Of a DNA stretch of 64,000 bases, positions 17,245 through 26,636 are shown one piece after another (the first letter of the stretch is position 1; each line of letters opens with the position of its first letter). The stretch spans positions 22,404 through 86,403 of the forward strand of contig NZ_ABVL01000027.1 in NCBI RefSeq assembly GCF_000173075.1, written 5' to 3'. The translations under genes and the position numbers were made by a program. Below the pieces are notes generated by a model. The model worked only from the letters and a program-made list of their open reading frames with translations, did no database searches and was not told where the DNA came from. The DNA is from Chthoniobacter flavus Ellin428 (lineage in GTDB: Bacteria > Verrucomicrobiota > Verrucomicrobiia > Chthoniobacterales > Chthoniobacteraceae).

Positions 17245-18324
17245 TTAATCCTCCCAGTCTTCGGGAGGGTTCTTAAGGAATACGCGGAATTTCTTTTTGT
17301 CCTGACATTTGTCGTAGGCCTCTTCCGGCGAAATGCGGGCGGCGCGCAGGTGATCCATGATGGCGTCGTCGAGCGGTTGGTTGCCCTTCTTCTTGCCTAC
17401 CTGCATCATGCCGGGGATCTGGTGCGTCTTGCCTTCGCGAATGAGGTTCGCGATGGGCGTATCGACGACCAGCACCTCGAGCGCGGCGAGACGGCCCGGC
17501 TTGTCGACGCGTTTGAAAAGGTTTTGCGCGACCACGCCCTTGAGCGATTCGGAAAGGCCGGCGCGAATCTGGTTCTGCTGGCCGGCGGGGAAAACGTCGA
17601 TGACACGGTCGATGGTCTTCGGCGCGGATGGCGTGTGCAGCGTGCCGAATACCAAGTGACCCGTGGCTGCCGCGGTCAGCGCCAGCTCGATCGTTTCCAA
17701 GTCGCGCATTTCACCCACGAGAATGATATCCGGGTCTTCACGCAGCGCACCACGCAACGCACTGGCGAAGGACTTCGTGTGCACGCCCACTTCGCGGTGG
17801 TTGACCAGCGACTGCTGCGAGCGGTGGACGAATTCGATCGGGTCTTCGACGGTGATGATGTGGTCCTTCCGCTGGAGGTTCGCCCAGTCGATCATCGCCG
17901 CAAGGGTCGTCGATTTGCCCGAACCAGTCGGGCCGGTGACGAGCACGAGGCCCTTTTTTAGCATGGAGAATTTCTTCAGCACCGACGGCAGGCCGAGTTC
18001 ATCCGCGGTGAGCACCTTGCTCGGAATGAGACGGAACACCGCGGCGATACCGCTCTTTTGGTTGAAGAAGTTCGCGCGGTAGCGGGCGAAACCGGGATAC
18101 TCGTAACCGAAGTCGACGTCGCCGGTTTCTTCGAAAAGCTTGATCTTTTGTTCCGGGGCAATTTCGTAAACGAGCGCTTTCAGGTCGTCATTTCCCAGGG
18201 CGGGCATGTCCACCCGCACCAGTTCACCGTGAATACGGAGCATGGGCGGATTGCCGGTGGAAAGATGAAGGTCAGAAGCGTTCTGCTCCTTCATGAATTT
18301 AAAAAAGGAATCAATACGGGCCAT
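17245..18324 (-). CDS. pilT: Type IV pilus twitching motility ATPase PilT
   Basis: A 359-residue PilT starting MARIDSFFKFMKEQNASDLHLS. Walker A is GPTGSGKSTTLAAMID near residue 130, the Asp box is ITVEDPIEFVHRS, Walker B is DIILVGEMRDLET, and the His box is TGHLVFGTLHTPSAPKTIDR. It is closer to canonical PilT in length and motifs than its downstream neighbour. It powers pilus retraction at the inner membrane. It is first in a three-gene operon with the PilT/PilU-like ATPase and the receiver-like protein, preceded by a 269-bp leader region. Confidence 0.93.
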   Translation of the reverse strand: MARIDSFFKFMKEQNASDLHLSTGNPPMLRIHGELVRVDMPALGNDDLKALVYEIAPEQKIKLFEETGDVDFGYEYPGFARYRANFFNQKSGIAAVFRLIPSKVLTADELGLPSVLKKFSMLKKGLVLVTGPTGSGKSTTLAAMIDWANLQRKDHIITVEDPIEFVHRSQQSLVNHREVGVHTKSFASALRGALREDPDIILVGEMRDLETIELALTAAATGHLVFGTLHTPSAPKTIDRVIDVFPAGQQNQIRAGLSESLKGVVAQNLFKRVDKPGRLAALEVLVVDTPIANLIREGKTHQIPGMMQVGKKKGNQPLDDAIMDHLRAARISPEEAYDKCQDKKKFRVFLKNPPEDWED

Positions 18325-18593
18325 ATCGGTCCCTGCTGAGAAAGCTAGAGGGATGCCAAGAGAAGGCCGGTTTACGTGGAATTCACCCGTAGCGCATCGG
18401 CAAGGGCCGCCGGGCCATCCGTTTACGTCCCGGTATTTGTCCCGAAAGGCTCACCGGGCTCGGCTTTTGTCTGCAAAAGCGAGACTCCGCCAGCCTCTTT
18501 CCGTGAGTCTCAGGTTGTATTCACGAATGGCGTGACGCGAAGTGGAGCGCTTGCGTTTATCGGGCACGGTATCCGTCCCGTCCACCCGGAAGA
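18325..18593 (-). other. Gene-free 269-bp leader upstream of pilT with stem-loops
   Basis: No gene is seen. Read on the minus strand it holds a GAGACTC..GAGTCTC stem, a GCTTTTGCAGACAAAAGC hairpin, and a segment CGGGACAAATACCGGGACGT followed by AAACGG and GGCCCGG. Near the pilT start, TCCCTC..CAGGGA can pair. It resembles a structured mRNA leader, but I cannot match it securely to a known riboswitch. It could also hold the promoter only. Confidence 0.35.
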
Positions 18594-20000
18594 TCAACTC
18601 AGCTCCCGGATCGGCTGCCCCTTTTCCACAATATAAATCGGGCGGCCCTGATGATCGGTGTAAGTGGCATTCAGCGGCACGCCCATGTGTTGATAAATGG
18701 TCGCCGCCAGGTCGCCGGGGGTAACCGGCCGATGGGCAATTTCACCGCCGTCCCGTGAACTGGCGCCGATGACCTGGCCATGCCGGAAGCCTCCTCCGGC
18801 CAGGCACATCGACATGACGTACGGCCAGTGATTACGCCCGTCGGTGCTCCCCTGCGTGCCCAGGGTGGGCGAGCGGCCAAACTCACCCATCGCCACGACC
18901 AGCGTATCGTCCAGCAACCCGCGATCGGCGAGGTCCGTCACCAGGGTGGTAATGAGATGATCGAAGACGGGCAGCAACGGTCGCAACCCATTCCAGATGC
19001 CGCCGTAGGGCGGGATGTTGTCGCCGTGATTATCCCAGGTCCCGGAGCCGCTGTGATTGCTGAGATCGATCGTCACGAAACTCGCGCCGCGCTCGACGAG
19101 GCGGCGCGCCAGTAAGGCCTGACGGCACCAATCGTGTTCCCCGTAGCGCTCAATGATTCGGGCCGGTTCCTTCTTCAAGTCGAAGGCCTCCTGGGCCCGG
19201 CCGCCGGCGACGATGTCGAAGGCTTGCTGGGAAAATCGGTCCATCGCCTCCATTCCCCCGCTCGCATCGAGATTCCGCCGCAGCGTGTCCATCTGCTCCG
19301 AGAGCGACTTGCGCGACTGCAACCGATCCATGGTGAGGCCGCTGGGAAGTTGGAAAAGCCGGCTCGCATTGGCGCCATCAAAAGGGTCGAACTGCTGCCC
19401 GAGGTAGCCACCCCATGCGAGATGCGAGCGGCTTTTCATGTTGAGTGCGATATAGGGCGGCATTCCCGGATGATTCGCGCCGCGAAACCTGGCCACGAGC
19501 GATCCTATGGCTGGGTAGAGGTGCCCTCTCGGATTCGTCCGCGGCTCGGCAGCGCGATTGGCCGTCTGCATCACCATGTTCGGCTCGTGATTGCTTTCGC
19601 GGCAATCGACCGATCGGATCAAGGTGAACCGGTCGAGCAACGCGGCCTGTTTCGGAAGATACTCGCAGATATGGACTCCCGGCACCTTGGTCGGGATATC
19701 CTGGAATGGGCCGCGAATCTCGCGCGGCATTTCCGGTTTGGGATCCCAAGTGTCGATATGCGATGGCCCGCCGGTCATCCAAAGCAGGATGACCGCTTTG
19801 TTGCCGGAGACGGGTTTTCTGTCTTTCGTCCCTTCCGCGCGGAGCTGGAGCAGGCCGGGCAGAGTCAGTCCCGCCATTCCGGCCAGGCTCGCCTTGAGCA
19901 TGGACCGGCGACTGTGGACGGTAATACCCTCCGCTACACGGGGATTGAGAAACGTGAAAGCGTGCTGCGACGAATGCCGGTGGGGTGTCTGGGGGGACAT
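18594..20000 (-). CDS. DUF1501 family secreted sulfatase-like protein
   Basis: About 468 residues from the ATG at 20000; an alternative start lies at 20036. The N-terminal Tat-like signal SRRSMLKASLAGMAGLTLPG follows a short tail. The DUF1501 core includes LLWMTGGPSHIDTWDPKP (Gly-Gly-x-Ser-x-x-Asp-x-x-Asp), NHEPNMVMQTANR, HDWCRQALLARRLVERG, WDNHGDN and VVAMGEFGRSP. These motifs resemble the metal sites of alkaline-phosphatase-superfamily enzymes. DUF1501 proteins are numerous in Planctomycetes and Verrucomicrobia, usually beside DUF1800/DUF1549 genes. Here the partner is instead a beta-propeller/phosphoesterase gene, 82 bp upstream. Confidence 0.85.
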   Translation of the reverse strand: MSPQTPHRHSSQHAFTFLNPRVAEGITVHSRRSMLKASLAGMAGLTLPGLLQLRAEGTKDRKPVSGNKAVILLWMTGGPSHIDTWDPKPEMPREIRGPFQDIPTKVPGVHICEYLPKQAALLDRFTLIRSVDCRESNHEPNMVMQTANRAAEPRTNPRGHLYPAIGSLVARFRGANHPGMPPYIALNMKSRSHLAWGGYLGQQFDPFDGANASRLFQLPSGLTMDRLQSRKSLSEQMDTLRRNLDASGGMEAMDRFSQQAFDIVAGGRAQEAFDLKKEPARIIERYGEHDWCRQALLARRLVERGASFVTIDLSNHSGSGTWDNHGDNIPPYGGIWNGLRPLLPVFDHLITTLVTDLADRGLLDDTLVVAMGEFGRSPTLGTQGSTDGRNHWPYVMSMCLAGGGFRHGQVIGASSRDGGEIAHRPVTPGDLAATIYQHMGVPLNATYTDHQGRPIYIVEKGQPIRELS

Positions 20001-20082
20001 GGCTTCAGAAAAGAAACCCGCGACCCACTTCGTCATAAGGGAATTTCCACCCGGTTCCGGGTGAACCGCCCCTCTGCGGCAG

Positions 20083-22518
20083 CTAATTTCCCGAACCGAT
20101 GAAAACCCGATGAATCGGCGTGGGATACGGCACTTCCGGTCCCTTGGCAGCGGCCCAGAGGATGCGGTTCAGCTCGTCCTCGGGCGCGCGGTCGTATTCG
20201 CGGAAATCCATCTTCGCGCTCCGTTTGGCGCCGGGCGACGACGGAGTATTTTTCGCCTCGAGGTCGACTTTCGGAGTTTTCACCTCGTAAGGCTCGGAAG
20301 ATGCGTTCTGGTCGAAGCAGGTGAACATCGCCGTGGCGCCGCCGTCGTATTGCGTCATCGGCGGAAGACCGAGGATGAGCTCCATCGTCCGCACCATGCT
20401 GGCGGTCGTGTAAAGCGTGCTGTCGACGCTGTGGCGTTTCACATAGGGGCTGATGACCAGCCCCATGGTCCGGTGCGCGTCCACGTGATCGGGTCCGTTC
20501 TGCGCATCGTCTTCGATGACGAAGATGGCCATCTCGTTCCAGAATTTGCTGTGCGAAGCCGCGGCCACGATCTTGCCCAGGGCGACATCGTTGCTGCCCA
20601 CGGCGGCATCCGGCGTGTGCGCGCCGGGAGTCGTTCCAGCGGTGTGATCCTCGCCCAGCGACATGATCGTGAAGCGCGGCAACTTGCCGGTTTCCTCGGC
20701 TTTTTTCAGGTCGGCAATCCAGTTGTCCACCTTCTCCTTGTCGCGTCCCGCGCCCCACTTGCCGCGGTTGATCGATGGCACTCGCTGCGCGCCTTCGCCG
20801 TAGTTTTTATAGCTCACGCCATGTCGCCGGCACAGGTCCCAGAGGTAGCCCTCCGAGGGCGTCTCCATCTCGTCATTGCCCGGCAGATGGCCCTTGCGGC
20901 TGGAATAACTGAGGATCCACGAGCGCTCGTTGTAATCTGTGGCGATCGCCGCGTCGCACCAACTGTGGCCATCCACGCTCACCTCTCCGTTGCAGTACAG
21001 GTTGTCGAGCAACACATAATCGCGCGCCAGTTGGTGGTGATTTGGCGTTACCGCTTCCCCATACATGGTGATCGAAGGATCGCCGTTGCCGAGCGGCTTG
21101 CCCGCCGCGTCGGTCATGTCCCCGAAGATCTGGTCGTAAGTGCGGTTCTCCTTGATGATGTAGAGCACGTATTTGATCGGGCACGGCGCGCCCACCTTGT
21201 CGGGAATCGCGCTCGTGCTGTGGGTGGTCGCCTGGGTCATCGACTCGGGCTTGAACGGGCAATTCTTCAAGACCTGCGCGGTATATTGGCTCATCTGAGT
21301 GTTGTCCGGCCGCGGAATGAACGAGATGTCGCCCTGGAGCAGTTTGCCGGGGTGCGTGAAGTGAACCTTCTCGCCGGGCTGCGGACGCGGCTGGCCCGCC
21401 GGAAAACTGGGCCCGAGATTCGCGACACCCTTGCCATCGCCGACGAGCAGGGTGCCATTATCCGGCGAAACGGCGAGTGCGGAGGGATACCAGCCGACGG
21501 GAATGAAGCCATTCACCACGGAGACCTTCTCCGCATACTTGGCGTTCTCGTCATTTTTCGAGCCGGAAATGTCCACGACCATCACCGCGTTGTTGTCGGC
21601 ATTGGCGACGAAGAGCGTGTGGCCATCGGGCGAAATCGCCAGCGCATCCGGCGTGCTGCCCTCCGGCGCATCGGGATAGAGCGCGGTATTGATGATTTCC
21701 CGCGTGCCATCCCACAACCGCCGCGACGAATTGGCGTCCGTGCCCGGCTTTTCCAGGGTGCGGGTCTGGATCACGTGGACGGTGTTGTCGCCCGAGCAGG
21801 CCACGAACAGCCGGCCATCCGGCGCGACGGCCAGGTCATTCGGTCGAATGCCGACGGACAGATCGCGCAGCCGCCGGCCCGTTTTCGTGTCCACGACGGT
21901 TACCGCGCGGCTTCCCCAATCGCTGACATAAAGATAACGGCTATCGGCGCCGAACACGCAGCTATGCGGATGCTCGCCCACGGGGATGGCCTGCTCCCAG
22001 GCGAGCGTGCTCTCGTTCAGCACGCAGATTTCGTGGTTCGCCTCGTTGCAAAGATAAACCTTCCCCGTGCCCGGTTGGACGGCGATCCCGGCGACAAACA
22101 GCGGCACCCCGGCCCGGTCGATAGTGACCGCGGGGCGCACTTCGAGTTTCCCGTTCTCCCAGCCGAAGACGTGCACCATCCCCGACTCGCCACCCGAAAC
22201 GAAGAGCCGCTTCCCGTCCTGGTCGAACGCGAGCCCATTCCACGTGTGCGGCAGGGGAATGAATTGTGCGACCTTCTTGCTCGCAACATCGATGAGGGCC
22301 AGGCCCGGATTGTTGTAGCCCGCGCACACCGCCACCGCCATTTTTCCGCCGGGCGCGATGATCATTTTCAGTGGCAGATCGCTCACCTCAGCGTGCGTTC
22401 CGGCCGGTGTGAGACCCCAGCCGTTGAAAAGCAAATTCGCTTTCGGCAACTCCGGATCGGCGGCCATGGCGTAGCACGAGAACAGGGAGACGAGCAGCAA
22501 GGAATGGAGGGGGCGCAT
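20083..22518 (-). CDS. Secreted beta-propeller plus phosphoesterase protein
   Basis: About 811 residues from the ATG at 22518, which starts a signal peptide (MRPLHSLLLVSLFSCYAMA). Residues about 30-400 form a YVTN/YncE-like beta-propeller with repeated blades such as LFVANADNNAVMVVDISG and YLYVSDWGSRAVTVVD. The C-terminal part from about 430 is a phosphoesterase/acid-phosphatase-like domain of the phospholipase C superfamily: KYVLYIIKENRTYDQIFGDM, VSVDGHSWCDAA, FVIEDDAQNGPDHVDAHRT. Members hydrolyse phosphate or phosphonate esters in the periplasm. It is upstream of, and probably cotranscribed with, the DUF1501 gene. Confidence 0.88.
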   Translation of the reverse strand: MRPLHSLLLVSLFSCYAMAADPELPKANLLFNGWGLTPAGTHAEVSDLPLKMIIAPGGKMAVAVCAGYNNPGLALIDVASKKVAQFIPLPHTWNGLAFDQDGKRLFVSGGESGMVHVFGWENGKLEVRPAVTIDRAGVPLFVAGIAVQPGTGKVYLCNEANHEICVLNESTLAWEQAIPVGEHPHSCVFGADSRYLYVSDWGSRAVTVVDTKTGRRLRDLSVGIRPNDLAVAPDGRLFVACSGDNTVHVIQTRTLEKPGTDANSSRRLWDGTREIINTALYPDAPEGSTPDALAISPDGHTLFVANADNNAVMVVDISGSKNDENAKYAEKVSVVNGFIPVGWYPSALAVSPDNGTLLVGDGKGVANLGPSFPAGQPRPQPGEKVHFTHPGKLLQGDISFIPRPDNTQMSQYTAQVLKNCPFKPESMTQATTHSTSAIPDKVGAPCPIKYVLYIIKENRTYDQIFGDMTDAAGKPLGNGDPSITMYGEAVTPNHHQLARDYVLLDNLYCNGEVSVDGHSWCDAAIATDYNERSWILSYSSRKGHLPGNDEMETPSEGYLWDLCRRHGVSYKNYGEGAQRVPSINRGKWGAGRDKEKVDNWIADLKKAEETGKLPRFTIMSLGEDHTAGTTPGAHTPDAAVGSNDVALGKIVAAASHSKFWNEMAIFVIEDDAQNGPDHVDAHRTMGLVISPYVKRHSVDSTLYTTASMVRTMELILGLPPMTQYDGGATAMFTCFDQNASSEPYEVKTPKVDLEAKNTPSSPGAKRSAKMDFREYDRAPEDELNRILWAAAKGPEVPYPTPIHRVFIGSGN

Positions 22519-22650
22519 AGGGAGGGGCGGCACTCTATCCGCGACCGAAGTCGCGAACAAGCGCCGGCACGCCGTCGGGACCAATGAGTTGCCATCCTCA
22601 TAGGCCCCTCACGATTGTCTTTTGATCGCTTCCGCATAGGCTCGCCTCGG

Positions 22651-24909
22651 ATGTCCAGTCTTTCGATTCCAGCGGCTTTTGAGCTCGCGCTCCAACACCA
22701 CCAGGCAGGGCGACTGCCCGAAGCCGAGGCGCTGTATCGGCAGATCCTGAACGCCCAACCGGGGCAGCCGGATGCGCTGCATTTGCTCGGGGTCGTCGCC
22801 CATCGATCCGGCCGACCGGAAATTGCCGTGGAACTCATTCAGCAGGCGCTAAACGCAGCCCCGCAACACGTCGCCGCGCATTTCAACCTGGGCAATGCGC
22901 TCAGCGAACTGGGCCGCATGGAAGAAGCCGCGGACGCCTTTGGCCGCGCGACGGAACTCCAACCAGACTACGCCCAGGCGCACCACAATCTCGGCAGCGC
23001 TCTGGCCAAGCGTGGCCGGTTCGACGAAGCGATCGCCGCATTTCAACGGGCAATCGAGCTGAAACCTGACTATGCCTCGGCGTACAATAACCTCGGCTTG
23101 GCGCTGAAGGCGCAGGCGCGGCGCGACGAAGCTCTGGCCGCGTTTCAACAGGCAATCGCGCTTCAGCCGGATCACGCCGAAGCGCACTTCAATTTGGGCA
23201 ACATTTTCAGAGAATGGGCGCGTCCGCAGGAAGCGATGACGGCGTTTCGTCGTGCGCTCGAAATCAATCCGGACTACGCCGACGCGCTCAATAACCTGGG
23301 CATCACTCTCGCGGATGCCGGGCGGCTGGACGAAGCCATTGCCTGCTACCGTCGCGCACTGCAAATCAACCCCGCCGGGGCGGAGACGAATACCAATCTG
23401 GGCAATGCGCTGTTCGAACTGCAACGGCTCGATGAGGCCGCGGCGGCGTTTCGCGCGGTGATCGAGCTCAAGCCGGACCTCGCTCAGGCGTACAACAACC
23501 TGGGCAACGCGTTGCGCGAGCAAGGTGCACTCAATGAAGCTTCCGCCGAATTCTTACACGCACTCGCCATCGAACCGAATTCCGCTGACTTCCATAACAA
23601 CCTCGGCAACGCGCTCAAAGATCGCGGTGAGATCGATGCGGCCCTCGACGCCTATCGCCGCGCCATGGAGCTGGCCCCGGACGACTCAGGGCCGTGGACG
23701 AATTTCGTTTACACCCTCCTCTTTCAACCACGTGTCGATGATCGAGCCCTCATCGAGGCGCGGGCCCAGTGGAGCAACCGGTTCGCCGATCCGCTCCGTC
23801 CATTCATTCGGCCACATACCAACGACCGCAGTCCGGAACGCCGGTTGCGAATCGGCTATGTGTCCCCCAATTTCCGGCGCCACGTCGTGGGCGTCAATTT
23901 GCTGCCTCTATTCCGGCATCACGACCACACCGCGTTTGAAATCTACTGCTACGACAACGGCGTACGGGTCGATTCTTTTCACGAGGAAATCCGGCGTGGC
24001 GCCGATCACTGGCGCAGCAGCGTGGGCGTGAGCGATGAGGCGCTCGCCGAGATGATCCGGCAGGATGGCGTGGACATACTCGTCGACCTCACCCAGCACA
24101 TGGCCGGCAATCGGTTACAGGTCTTGGCGCGACGGCCGGCGCCAGTGCAGGTCAGCTTTGCGGGCTATCCCGAAACCACGGGATTGGAGGCCATCGATTA
24201 CCGCATCAGCGATCGTTTTCTCGATGTCGGCGCGCCCCGCCACGAACAGGTCGTGCACATCGACAGCTTTTGGTGCTACGCCCCCGCTGGCGACATCATC
24301 GAAGTCAGCGATTCTTCGGCGAAGCAAAATGGCATCGTGACCTTTGGCAGCCTGAACAATTTCTGCAAAGTCAATGACCCGATGCTGCAGCTCTGGGCGC
24401 GTGTGCTTCGCGGTGTGAAAGGCTCGCGGCTAGTGCTACTTAGCCACGCCGGCACTCATCGGCAGCGTACTCTGGATATTCTGACCGAGGCGGGAATCGA
24501 TCCGTCCCGAATCGAATTCGCCACCCACCGCCCGCGGCCCAAATATCTCGAACTCTACCGGCACCTGGACGTCGTCCTCGATCCCTTCCCCTACAACGGC
24601 CACACGACCAGCCTCGACGCGCTCTGGATGGGTGTGCCGGTGGTGACTCTCGCCGGCAAGACGGCGGTTTCACGCGCCGGTTTGAGCCAACTCTCGAATC
24701 TCGGCCTCCCGGAACTGGTCGCCTTCACCGGAGACGACTACGTCGCCAAGGCGATCCAACTCGCGCACGATCTCCCGCGACTCGCCGAATTGCGCCGCAC
24801 CTTGCGCGGCCGCATGGAAGCATCGGTCCTCATGGACGCGCCTCGTTTCGCGCGCAACATCGAAAATGCCTATCGCACCATGTGGCAAAAATGGTGCGCG
24901 GCGAAATAG
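22651..24909 (+). CDS. TPR-repeat O-linked N-acetylglucosamine transferase-like protein
   Basis: About 752 residues. Residues about 1-370 are ten or more tetratricopeptide repeats with the consensus AxAHxNLGxALxxxGRxDEAxxxF. The C-terminal half is a GT41 domain as in eukaryotic OGT and SPINDLY: RLRIGYVSPNFRRHVVG, DILVDLTQHMAGNRLQV, RRPAPVQVSFAGYPETTGL, DVVLDPFPYNGHTTSLDALW and GVPVVTLAGKTAVSRAG. It should transfer a sugar from a nucleotide donor to protein Ser/Thr in the cytosol. The start at 22651 (MSSLSIPAAFELAL) aligns with the first helix. It is divergent from the phosphoesterase gene. Confidence 0.9.
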   Translation: MSSLSIPAAFELALQHHQAGRLPEAEALYRQILNAQPGQPDALHLLGVVAHRSGRPEIAVELIQQALNAAPQHVAAHFNLGNALSELGRMEEAADAFGRATELQPDYAQAHHNLGSALAKRGRFDEAIAAFQRAIELKPDYASAYNNLGLALKAQARRDEALAAFQQAIALQPDHAEAHFNLGNIFREWARPQEAMTAFRRALEINPDYADALNNLGITLADAGRLDEAIACYRRALQINPAGAETNTNLGNALFELQRLDEAAAAFRAVIELKPDLAQAYNNLGNALREQGALNEASAEFLHALAIEPNSADFHNNLGNALKDRGEIDAALDAYRRAMELAPDDSGPWTNFVYTLLFQPRVDDRALIEARAQWSNRFADPLRPFIRPHTNDRSPERRLRIGYVSPNFRRHVVGVNLLPLFRHHDHTAFEIYCYDNGVRVDSFHEEIRRGADHWRSSVGVSDEALAEMIRQDGVDILVDLTQHMAGNRLQVLARRPAPVQVSFAGYPETTGLEAIDYRISDRFLDVGAPRHEQVVHIDSFWCYAPAGDIIEVSDSSAKQNGIVTFGSLNNFCKVNDPMLQLWARVLRGVKGSRLVLLSHAGTHRQRTLDILTEAGIDPSRIEFATHRPRPKYLELYRHLDVVLDPFPYNGHTTSLDALWMGVPVVTLAGKTAVSRAGLSQLSNLGLPELVAFTGDDYVAKAIQLAHDLPRLAELRRTLRGRMEASVLMDAPRFARNIENAYRTMWQKWCAAK

Positions 24910-25011
24910 CTTTCCAGCTACTTCGCCGCGACACGTTGAACTTTTCCTGGCTGCCCCGCGATGGATTCGCGGGAAACAGGCATCGCTCCCTATAGGAACG
25001 AACCCGTCGTT

Positions 25012-25650
25012 TTACGGCAGATTGGGCTGCGGCGTGTAGCGCAGGTAGGGCTTCACCTTGCGGAAGCCTTTGGGGAAGAGCTTCTCCGCGTCGGTATCGG
25101 ACACCGACGGGGAAATGATGCAGTCCGTGCCCTGCTTCCAGTCCGCCGGGGTGGCGACTTTGTGATTTACCGTCAATTGCAACGAGTCGATCACGCGCAG
25201 GATCTCGAGGAAATTGCGCCCCGTGCTGGCCGGGTAGGTGAGCGTCAGCTTGATTTTCTTGTCCGGCCCAATGACGAACACCGAGCGCACCGTCGCCTTG
25301 TCGTCGGCGTTCGGGTGGATCATGTCGTAGGCCGTGGCCACTTCGCGTTTGTCGTCCGCGATGATCGGGAAATTCATCGTGCAGCTCTGCGTCTCGTTGA
25401 TGTCCTTGATCCAGCCGTTGTGCGAGTCGATCGGGTCGACACTGACGGCGACCGTCTTGACGTTTCGCTTCTCAAACTCATCCTTGATCCGCGCCACAGT
25501 GCCCAGTTCCGTCGTGCAAACTGGGGTATAATCGGCCGGATGCGAGAACAGGACGCCCCAGGAATTCCCGAGCCATTGGTGAAAATCAATCTGTCCTTCG
25601 GTCGTGACAGCGGAAAAGTTCGGGGCGACGTCGCCTAATCGTAGAGCCAT
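25012..25650 (-). CDS. 1-Cys peroxiredoxin (Prx6 type)
   Basis: A 212-residue Prx6-class thiol peroxidase from the ATG at 25648-25650 (MALRLGDVAPNFSAVTTEGQ). The peroxidatic Cys is in SHPADYTPVCTTELG, near residue 45. The family C-terminal dimerisation part is present (LTLTYPASTGRNFLEILRVIDSLQ and TPADWKQGTDCIISPSVSD). It reduces H2O2 and organic peroxides in the cytosol. The upstream Lys-rich extension of the frame is not likely translated. It converges with the OGT-like gene and has no visible operon partner. Confidence 0.95.
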   Translation of the reverse strand: MALRLGDVAPNFSAVTTEGQIDFHQWLGNSWGVLFSHPADYTPVCTTELGTVARIKDEFEKRNVKTVAVSVDPIDSHNGWIKDINETQSCTMNFPIIADDKREVATAYDMIHPNADDKATVRSVFVIGPDKKIKLTLTYPASTGRNFLEILRVIDSLQLTVNHKVATPADWKQGTDCIISPSVSDTDAEKLFPKGFRKVKPYLRYTPQPNLP

Positions 25651-25834
25651 ATGGGGTTGTTTCTTCTTTTTGTTTGCGGTTAAGGAAATTTGGGGGGCTT
25701 TCCTACTACTTTTTGAAGCCGGAGAGTCAAGGGTCCGCTTTGGTTTTTTTGAGGACGGAGAGATTACTTTTCGTTCCCCTTGGCGTCCTGGCTGGGGGCG
25801 CCGGCGAGGGCGCATCGGCCGAGCGAATGGCGTG

Positions 25835-26527
25835 TTATCCCTTCGCCGGCAGATACGGAATAATCGCGTGGGCGAGATTCGAAACCGTGAGCGTCTGCAG
25901 CCACACGCGGCCGGGACCGGTCAGCGCGGCGAGGAAAACGCCGTCGCCCCCGAAGAGCATATTTGCGATGCCCTTGATGCGCGTGATCTCAAACTTCACG
26001 TTGCCTTCAAACATCCCGACATGGCCCGGATGCACCCGCAACGTTTCGCCCGCCGCGAGATCGTAGGTGACGATCTCGCCACCGAGTTCGATCCACGCCG
26101 AGCCCGTGCCGGCCATCTTCTGCATCACAAACCCGCTGCCTCCGAAGACGCCCGCGCCCAGGGATTGTTGAAAGCCGACACCCAACTCCACACCGGGCGT
26201 GCCGCAGAGATAACCGTGGCGATGGATCATGTAGGTCTTGTCGCCGGAGAGCTCGATCGGGACGATGTGGCCGGGCAGTTTCGTGGCAAAAGCCACCACG
26301 CCATGATCTCCCTCAGCCCGGTATTCGGTCATGAAGAGCGAGCCACCGCCCACCGCACGCTTGATCGCGCCGAAAAACCCGCCACCTCCGGCGGCATTGG
26401 TCGTGGTGTTCATCTGGATGGAACTGGTCATCCAGGAAAGTTCGCCCGAAACGGCCACAACGCTCTCGCCCTTCGCGAGGCTGATGCTCAGGACAGGCAT
26501 GGTGGTGCCGATGATCTCGTGTTGCAT
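25835..26527 (-). CDS. AIM24 / TIGR00266 family protein
   Basis: About 230 residues from the ATG at 26525-26527 (MQHEIIGTTMPVLSISLAKGESV). The family features are SWMTSSIQMNT, a Gly-rich turn (GGGGFFGAIKRAVGGGS), LPGHIVPIELSG, and the beta-roll ending (FEGNVKFEITRIKGIANMLFGG, GPGRVWLQTLTVSNLA). AIM24 proteins form a beta-barrel-like trimer; bacterial members have no known reaction. It is a soluble cytosolic protein with no operon neighbour closer than 110 bp. Confidence 0.9.
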   Translation of the reverse strand: MQHEIIGTTMPVLSISLAKGESVVAVSGELSWMTSSIQMNTTTNAAGGGGFFGAIKRAVGGGSLFMTEYRAEGDHGVVAFATKLPGHIVPIELSGDKTYMIHRHGYLCGTPGVELGVGFQQSLGAGVFGGSGFVMQKMAGTGSAWIELGGEIVTYDLAAGETLRVHPGHVGMFEGNVKFEITRIKGIANMLFGGDGVFLAALTGPGRVWLQTLTVSNLAHAIIPYLPAKG

Positions 26528-26636
26528 GGCGCGGATGGTGCGACAACGCCCCGCAAGCACAAGGAAATCCCGCGATCAAGGCAGGTCTTGTCGTCAATCC
26601 CCCCAGCCGCGCTCAAGAAGTCGTCACGTACCGCGT

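Noticed and set aside
20110..22587. 825-codon plus-strand open frame opposite the phosphoesterase gene
   Set aside because: It is a shadow caused by G+C-rich third positions. It has His/Arg-rich low-quality composition and no domain, while the minus strand has a clear two-domain protein.
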